Source: JAZGDL01 sp036477795 (GTDB taxonomy: Bacteria; Planctomycetota; Phycisphaerae; UBA1845). Taken from it: a DNA stretch of 11,193 bases. The notes beneath the pieces were generated by a model. It searched no databases, was not told the DNA's origin, and saw only the letters and a program-made list of their open reading frames with translations. Position numbers and translations under genes: made by a program. The DNA is taken from positions 1-11,193 of the forward strand of contig JAZGDL010000271.1 in NCBI GenBank assembly GCA_036477795.1. The letters run 5' to 3'. This document shows, one piece after another, positions 7,149 through 11,193 of this stretch (the first letter of the stretch is position 1; every line of letters starts with the position of its first letter).

Positions 7149-7865
7149 GTGACTCACCACCAATCATCGTTGAAGCGCGTCGCGGTCATCATCCCCGCTC
7201 TTAACGAAGCTCCCAATCTGCGGCGGCTGCTCCCGGTGGTGCAGGCCCAAGGGGTCGGCCAGATCATTATTGGAGACAACGGCTCCACCGACGGCACCGC
7301 CGACGTCGCCCGCCAACACCATGCCACCGTGGCTGACGCACCGGCGCGCGGCTATGGTGCCGCCTGCCACGCCGCGCTGCAGCGGTTATGTGATGACATT
7401 GAAGTGGTCATTTTCATCAACGCCGACCTGACCGACGATCCCACGCTGGTGCCGGCCATGACCAATCCCATATTCCGCGACGAGTGTGATCTGACGATCG
7501 GCATTCGCGTAGCCCCATTGCGTGATCACGGCTCCATGTCATTGCCGCAGCGGTTCGGAGATCGGCTGGCCACCCATTTGATCCATCTGAGTTGGGGTTA
7601 CCGCTTTTACGATTTGGGCCCGTTCCGGGCCATCCGCCGCAGCAGCCTGGAGCGGATCGACATGCAGGACCGGGCATTCGGCTGGACCATCGAAATGCAG
7701 ATCCGGGCTTTGCAGGAGGGGCTGCGCATCCAACAGCTCCCGGTCCCCTACCGCCGCAGCCCGACGCCCAGCAAGATCGGCGGCACCATCCGCGGCGTAG
7801 CCTTCGCCGGATACTGCATTCTGTCCACCTGGTTCCGACTCCGGCGGACCGACGATCACAAGTAG
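7149..7865 (+). CDS. Family 2 glycosyltransferase (GT-A fold)
   Basis: The product is 238 residues from the GTG at 7149, only 5 bases after the preceding stop, suggesting translational coupling; no strong ribosome binding site is seen. The GT2 fold begins with VAVIIPALNEAPNL (11-24), followed by GDNGSTDGT (42-50) and FINADLTDDP (89-98), where DxD is expected but the first Asp is Asn (N91). Later come YDLGPFRAIRR (154-164) and FGWTIEMQIRA (177-187), typical of stand-alone GT2 enzymes related to dolichol-phosphate sugar synthases, then VPYRRSPTPSKIGGT. No membrane segment is evident apart from a weakly hydrophobic stretch near 214-228. Donor and acceptor are unknown. The last seven codons (RRTDDHK) and the TAG stop lie inside the palindromic repeat at 7842-7935, so the natural C-terminus was probably altered by its insertion. 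Confidence 0.93.
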   Translation: MTHHQSSLKRVAVIIPALNEAPNLRRLLPVVQAQGVGQIIIGDNGSTDGTADVARQHHATVADAPARGYGAACHAALQRLCDDIEVVIFINADLTDDPTLVPAMTNPIFRDECDLTIGIRVAPLRDHGSMSLPQRFGDRLATHLIHLSWGYRFYDLGPFRAIRRSSLERIDMQDRAFGWTIEMQIRALQEGLRIQQLPVPYRRSPTPSKIGGTIRGVAFAGYCILSTWFRLRRTDDHK

Positions 7866-7935
7866 GGTCCGCCGTGCGGACCAGCGATCACAAGCGCGGT
7901 CCTGGTTCGAATTGGTCCGCACGGCGGACCCTACC
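7842..7935. repeat. REP-like palindromic element between convergent genes, possible terminator
   Basis: Arms at 7862-7882 and 7914-7934 are perfect 21-base inverted repeats (left arm begins GTAGGGTCCGCCGTG). The pairing extends by one more A-T pair (7883/7913) and closes a loop of about 29 bases. A direct repeat also runs through it: 7844-7870 and 7876-7902 agree at 22 of 27 positions, sharing GCGGACC, CGATCACAAG and GGTCC. A smaller alternative hairpin forms between 7842-7850 and 7866-7874. The element sits where the plus-strand glycosyltransferase and the minus-strand TPR gene converge, so it may act as a two-way terminator, although no U-tract follows. The palindromic form suggests a dispersed REP-type repeat; copies elsewhere cannot be checked here. 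Confidence 0.85.
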
Positions 7936-7975
7936 GGTTACGTTAGCGCGGTCTCTCCCGCCGAGCGATGGTACG

Positions 7976-8587
7976 TCAGCTTGGAAGCTGCAGGAACTCG
8001 ATCATGTGCTCGTCGTAGATCGCTTGTGCCTTGGGATCAGCCAGTTGCAGGCCCAGTTCGTTGATTACCTTGGTCCCCATGCCGATCCATTCGCGCCAGC
8101 ATTCGCCGCAAACGCCGGCCCATATCTTCTCGCCCAGCTCGCCCTTGAAAGGGCGCTGCGGCAGTTTGCCGTTCGGCCGGCCGCAACGCGAGCATTGGAA
8201 ACCGGCAATATCACCTTGCGGAGTCGATGCCGCCGGTGCTTCCGCCGGTGCAGCCACTTGCGGCAGCGTTTCGCCGGCCTCGCTGAGCAGTTGGGCGATG
8301 CCGTCACGCGGCATCACGTCGCCGCGCTCGGAGGCTATCTTGTATCCGTGCTTGAGCGTTGTGATGGCTTCGTCGCGCTGGCCCAGTTCGAGAAGGGCGT
8401 GGCCGAGAAGTTGGTAAGTCTTGGAATGGGTTTGATTCAGTTCCAGGACACGCCGGAGCGAAGGCTCGGCTTCGGCGAATCTACCGGCGTCGTAGTAGGC
8501 TTTGCCCAGGCTGAAGTGGCCCATCTCGTTGTCCGGGTCCGCCTCGGTCATGGTCTTGAACTGACTTATCCGCTCTTCAGCATCCAC
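7976..8587 (-). CDS. TPR protein with C-terminal YggX-like (Fe(2+)-trafficking) domain and CxxC/CxxC cysteines
   Basis: The product is 203 residues from the GTG at 8587, chosen because AAAGG lies 6 bases upstream. A TTG at 8614 would add nine residues but has no ribosome binding site. Residues about 22-90 hold two TPR units (MGHFSLGKAYYDAGRFAEAE and TYQLLGHALLELGQRDEAIT). A Pro/Ala linker (about 107-127) follows. Residues 130-202 match the plan of YggX: CSRCGR, then PFKGELGEKIW, CWREWIGMGTKVINELGLQL and YDEHMIEFL, against the GELGKRI, EAW-QW, LINE and MV-FL positions of YggX as I know it. C132/C135 and C160/C163 make two CxxC pairs that classical YggX lacks, so this could be a metal-binding ribbon. 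Role in iron handling or redox defence is inferred. It follows the sigma-54 regulator by 45 bases and is probably cotranscribed with it. Confidence 0.85.
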   Translation of the reverse strand: MDAEERISQFKTMTEADPDNEMGHFSLGKAYYDAGRFAEAEPSLRRVLELNQTHSKTYQLLGHALLELGQRDEAITTLKHGYKIASERGDVMPRDGIAQLLSEAGETLPQVAAPAEAPAASTPQGDIAGFQCSRCGRPNGKLPQRPFKGELGEKIWAGVCGECWREWIGMGTKVINELGLQLADPKAQAIYDEHMIEFLQLPS

Positions 8588-8632
8588 GGGTGACCTTTCC
8601 CTACAGAAACCCAAGTTCTAATGAATCGGCAC

Positions 8633-10144
8633 CTAATCATCCTTGCTGATCTTATACTTCTTGACGCGATAGCGCAAGTTGTCGCGGCTGATACCGAGGC
8701 AGCGGGCTGCTTGAGTCTGATTCCATGCGTTGTCGCGCAGGGCTTTGACGATCATGCCCCGTTCGAAATCCCATAACGACCCGTCGGGCTCGGTGTCCTG
8801 GGTTTGGGACACGGTTCCCGCGATCTCCACCGGCAGGTCGTTGACATCGATGGGCTCACCATGGGAGAGGATGACGACCCTCTCCATCACGTTCTGCAAT
8901 TCGCGCACGTTTCCGGGCCAGTCATAGCTCATCAGCACGGCTGATGCATCGGTCGACAGCCGCGGCGGGGGCAGTCCCATGCGCCCGGCAGCCTGGGCGG
9001 CGAAGTACTCGACAAGAAGTGGAATGTCTTCGCGGTGCTTGCGCAAAGACGGCAGCGTCACCGGAAGGACGTTGAGCCTGTAGAACAGATCGTCGCGGAA
9101 GTTGCCCTTGGCGATTTCGGCTTTAAGGTCGCGGCTGGTGGCGGCGATGACGCGCACGTCACACCTGACCGTCGTCGAACCGCCGACTCGCTCAAAGGAG
9201 TGTTCCTGAAGCACCCGCAGCAGCTTCACCTGCGTGGTGGGCGTGATTTCACCGATCTCGTCGAGGAATATGGTCCCCCCGTCCGCCGACTCGAAGCGCC
9301 CGATCTGCTGCGCGATGGCGCCGGTGAACGCCCCTTTCTCATGGCCGAACAGCTCGCTCTCCAGCAGAGTTTCGCTCAACGCGGCACAGTGCACCGGGAC
9401 GAACGGCTCTTCGCTGCGTGGCGAGGTGTTGTGGATGTACTTGGCGAACAGTTCCTTGCCGGTGCCCGTCTCACCCAGAAGCAGCACGCTGGCAGAGCTG
9501 GGGGCGATCCGACGGCACAGCTCGATAACGTCCCGCATGGCCCGGGAGTCGCCGATGATCTGCTGGCCCTTGAGCACCTGATCGCAGAGCGTGCGATGCC
9601 GGCGTTTCAGGCGTTCATGGGTCTTGGCGTTGCGGGCGCCGTTGGCCGCCAGATTGGCGAACACTCCCAGGAGCTGCAGGTCGTTCTCGGAGAATTCGCC
9701 GTTGATGCGGTTCAAGACCTCGACCACGCCGATCACTTCCGATTCCACAATCATCGGCGCCGCCATCAGCGTCTGCGTGCTGAAGTGGCTGATCTCGTCC
9801 ATGCGACGATAGAAGCTCGCGTCCGACTGAACGTCATGTACGATCTCAGCCCGGCCGGTGGTGGCCACCCGCCCGGCGATGCCCAGGTCGGCGTCGAATT
9901 CCTGGCCGATGACGATCTCGGCGCGCTCGCCGGTCGCCGAGACGAAGACGAGTTTGCTGCGATGCTTGTCCAGGAGCAGGACACTGCCGGCCTGAGCGCG
10001 CATCACCTTGGCCGCTGATTCGGCGATGCCGTCCAGCACGGCCTTGAGATCCAGCGTGCTGTTGATTACCGCGGAGGCCTCCGCAAGCGAGCGGAGCGAC
10101 TCAGCGGAAAGGGCACTTGAACTGGGCAGTGGACTCGAATCCAT
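8633..10144 (-). CDS. Sigma-54-dependent activator: GAF sensor, AAA+ and Fis-type HTH
   Basis: The product is 503 residues from the ATG at 10144; no good ribosome binding site is visible. Residues about 15-172 are a GAF domain (LAEASAVINSTLDLKAVLDG to FSENDLQLLGVFANLAA), a small-molecule sensing module replacing the receiver domain of two-component regulators. Residues about 193-425 are the sigma-54 AAA+ domain: Walker A GETGTGKE (224-231), the sigma-54-contacting loop GAFTGA (271-276), Walker B TIFLDEIGE (291-299), and arginine-finger region FRDDLFYRLNVLPV (349-362), all intact. Residues about 460-498 carry the Fis-type helix-turn-helix (WNQTQAARCLGISRDNLRYR). It should bind enhancer sites and drive open-complex formation by RNA polymerase with sigma-54. 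The effector is unknown. The YggX-like TPR gene follows 45 bases downstream. No convincing sigma-54 promoter was seen in the window, so its targets probably lie elsewhere. Confidence 0.95.
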   Translation of the reverse strand: MDSSPLPSSSALSAESLRSLAEASAVINSTLDLKAVLDGIAESAAKVMRAQAGSVLLLDKHRSKLVFVSATGERAEIVIGQEFDADLGIAGRVATTGRAEIVHDVQSDASFYRRMDEISHFSTQTLMAAPMIVESEVIGVVEVLNRINGEFSENDLQLLGVFANLAANGARNAKTHERLKRRHRTLCDQVLKGQQIIGDSRAMRDVIELCRRIAPSSASVLLLGETGTGKELFAKYIHNTSPRSEEPFVPVHCAALSETLLESELFGHEKGAFTGAIAQQIGRFESADGGTIFLDEIGEITPTTQVKLLRVLQEHSFERVGGSTTVRCDVRVIAATSRDLKAEIAKGNFRDDLFYRLNVLPVTLPSLRKHREDIPLLVEYFAAQAAGRMGLPPPRLSTDASAVLMSYDWPGNVRELQNVMERVVILSHGEPIDVNDLPVEIAGTVSQTQDTEPDGSLWDFERGMIVKALRDNAWNQTQAARCLGISRDNLRYRVKKYKISKDD

Positions 10145-10162
10145 GAACGCTAGAAACTATTG

Positions 10163-10237
10163 ATCCGAGCCGCGACCGTAAGGGAGCGGTCTTCGCAGGA
10201 CGTAACATGTGCCTTCCCTTACGGTCGGGCCTCGGAT
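10163..10237. repeat. Second REP-like palindromic element upstream of the sigma-54 activator
   Basis: Arms at 10163-10185 and 10215-10237 pair at 21 of 23 positions (the left arm starts ATCCGAGCCGCGACCGTAAG), with a 29-base loop. The left arm can instead fold locally: GACCG at 10174-10178 with CGGTC at 10187-10191 around an 8-base loop. The sequence is unrelated to the element at 7842-7935. It fills much of the 183-base gap between two minus-strand genes and begins 19 bases before the activator ATG, so in the transcript it would form the leader of that gene. It may also terminate the L,D-transpeptidase transcript, though no U-tract is seen. The rest of the gap (10238-10327) shows nothing I can support. 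Confidence 0.85.
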
Positions 10238-10327
10238 AAAATGCCATTTGCGCGAAACACTACACGAGATACTGGAACTCCCCAAACGCAGGTTGACGCT
10301 TAACGATCCTACTACTTGCCAACGGGT

Positions 10328-10984
10328 TCACGGAAGTATTTCGATTTCGTCGCCGATTCGCAGCACATCGAAAAGTTCCGCTACGTGCCGATCCGCCAGA
10401 GCGATGCAGCCGGCGGTTCGCTTTCCCGGTGGACCGGCTGACCCGTGTAGCCCCAGGGCCCCGCCCAAGGCGGTGGTCCAGTTCGGGCACCGGCCGGCGT
10501 CATGGGCCTCATGGATCGCCTGAGCTTCGCCGACACTGATCAGACCATCCCGCAGACCGCGGTCGGCGACGGCGGGGCTGGGATAGCTGATGCCCAAAAA
10601 CCGGTGGTTGGCGCTGTTGGAGTTCTTGGCGCAGATACGAAACCGGCCTTCGGGCGTCCGTCCGTCGCCGGCTTGGACTTTCTGGCCCACCGGCGCCAGC
10701 CCCAGCGTGACCGGATAACCGCGGATCAGCCTGTCACCATCAAACAGATACAGCTTGCGGACAGATTTGACAACGACAACGTGCGGATTTTGCAGGGTTA
10801 TTGCCGCCGGGCCGACACGGGTGCCCAACGGTGCCAAGCGAAAGGACCCCGCCCACGAGCGGGGCATTCCGCTCACCCCCAGCACGCCCAAGAGCAACCC
10901 GGCAGCCAACATCCGAAAAAACCTTCGCCTGCGGCCTGTGCGGGGGGTATGTTTGTGGGAACGGAACATATGCACAGCCATCAT
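10328..10984 (-). CDS. Exported L,D-transpeptidase (YkuD family)
   Basis: The product is 218 residues from the ATG at 10984, chosen because AGG lies 7 bases upstream and a signal peptide follows; a longer frame would run back through the divergent sigma-factor gene. Residues 15-45 form a signal peptide with a strongly basic start (RTGRRRRFFR) and cleavage near SWA-G (45); RRxFF makes Tat export possible. Residues about 68-218 are the YkuD domain: VVVVKSVRKLYLF, GDGRTPEGRFRIC (106-118), GLHGSAG with H180, and the catalytic-cysteine motif TAGCIAL with C193, followed by the closing LRIGDEIEIL. All expected active-site positions are present. The enzyme should form or modify 3-3 crosslinks, or attach proteins, in peptidoglycan in the periplasm. 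No peptidoglycan-binding (LysM or PG-binding) domain is seen. It is divergent from an ECF-like sigma factor gene. Confidence 0.93.
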   Translation of the reverse strand: MMAVHMFRSHKHTPRTGRRRRFFRMLAAGLLLGVLGVSGMPRSWAGSFRLAPLGTRVGPAAITLQNPHVVVVKSVRKLYLFDGDRLIRGYPVTLGLAPVGQKVQAGDGRTPEGRFRICAKNSNSANHRFLGISYPSPAVADRGLRDGLISVGEAQAIHEAHDAGRCPNWTTALGGALGLHGSAGPPGKRTAGCIALADRHVAELFDVLRIGDEIEILP

Positions 10985-10990
10985 TGTGAA

Positions 10991-11028
10991 GCCTGCCCAG
11001 GTTTGGGGCCGAACCCGGCCCCCCAGGC
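10991..11028. promoter_or_regulatory. GC-rich hairpin in the divergent L,D-transpeptidase/sigma-factor region
   Basis: GGGGCCG (11005-11011) pairs with CGGCCCC (11016-11022) around a 4-base loop, and an outer GCCTG (10991-10995) pairs with CAGGC (11024-11028). It lies within the 66 bases between the two divergent starts, where promoters or an operator for both genes must be. No convincing -35/-10 pair could be picked, so a role as operator or leader hairpin is only a guess. Confidence 0.4.
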
Positions 11029-11050
11029 AACGTAAGGATACAATGAAGCG

Positions 11051-11193
11051 GTGAAGACGCCAACCGACGAACAGTTGCTGGCTGAGCATCTCCGCAACAG
11101 GCCTGATGCGTTCGAACTGTTGGTCCGGCGGCACAGCCAGGAGTTGTATCGGTTCGCCCTGAGATTCACCAACAATTCGATGGCCGCCGAGGA
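11051..11193 (+). CDS. ECF-type RNA polymerase sigma factor, N-terminus, partial
   Basis: The frame is open from the GTG at 11051 to the right edge (47 codons plus two bases); the rest is missing. The visible part is sigma-70 region 2: TDEQLLAEHLRNRPDAFELL, VRRHSQELYRFALRFTNN and SMAAEE, matching the family pattern ending in the Ala-Glu-Asp of region 2.2. Lack of any N-terminal extension suits the ECF class, which answers signals such as envelope stress; the anti-sigma partner would be expected beyond the edge. The ribosome binding site is odd: AAGGA (11034-11038) is 12 bases from this GTG but 4 bases from an ATG (11043) that opens only a three-codon frame, MKR, whose TGA overlaps the GTG. 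It is divergent from the L,D-transpeptidase gene. The fold is confident, the ECF group unknown. Confidence 0.85.
   Translation, partial: MKTPTDEQLLAEHLRNRPDAFELLVRRHSQELYRFALRFTNNSMAAE

Noticed and set aside
8588..8614. TTG start giving a nine-residue longer YggX-like TPR protein
   Set aside because: There is no ribosome binding site before the TTG, whereas the GTG at 8587 has AAAGG six bases upstream.
9035..10018. Plus-strand open frame of 327 codons opposite the sigma-54 activator
   Set aside because: The minus strand carries intact Walker, GAFTGA and HTH motifs; the plus-strand product is an antisense shadow.
10985..11134. N-terminal extension of the L,D-transpeptidase by 50 residues
   Set aside because: It would overlap the divergent sigma-factor gene and place the signal peptide in the middle of the protein.

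Overview
The window looks like a chromosomal segment of a GC-rich (about 60-65%) bacterium, most likely a planctomycete and possibly Phycisphaerae. This rests on the style of the proteins: a type IV pilus/type II secretion-like platform with enlarged, diverged subunits, TPR-rich exported proteins, and a GAF/sigma-54 regulator beside TPR genes. The assignment is inference from protein style. There is no rRNA or marker gene to settle it.

Positions 1-6270, minus strand, form one apparent operon read right to left. First is a PilM-type actin-like ATPase fused to a membrane anchor and a periplasmic domain (6270-4228). Next come a bitopic protein with a PilO-like layout (4131-2872) and a 617-residue bitopic protein with two fibronectin-III-like stretches (2828-975). 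Last is a secreted TPR protein running off the left edge (898-1), probably the N-terminal part of a secretin. The order parallels pilM-N-O-P-Q, so the set is read as the inner-membrane alignment complex and outer-membrane pore of a pilus or secretion machine. A heptanucleotide inverted repeat sits directly before the pilM ribosome binding site.

Positions 6490-7865, plus strand, hold a two-gene unit: an MBL-fold hydrolase and a family 2 glycosyltransferase. The end of the glycosyltransferase reading frame lies inside a REP-like palindromic element (7842-7935), which also separates it from the convergent gene on its right.

Positions 7976-10144, minus strand, hold a GAF/AAA+/Fis sigma-54 activator, followed downstream by a TPR protein whose C-terminal part resembles the Fe(2+)-trafficking protein YggX but carries two added CxxC pairs. 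A second, unrelated palindromic element (10163-10237) lies upstream of the activator.

Positions 10328-11193 hold an exported L,D-transpeptidase (minus) divergent from the start of an ECF-type sigma factor (plus, cut by the right edge). The gap between their starts is 66 bases and contains a GC-rich hairpin. No tRNA, rRNA, CRISPR array, transposase or prophage gene was seen, and no gene-free stretch exceeds 300 bases.
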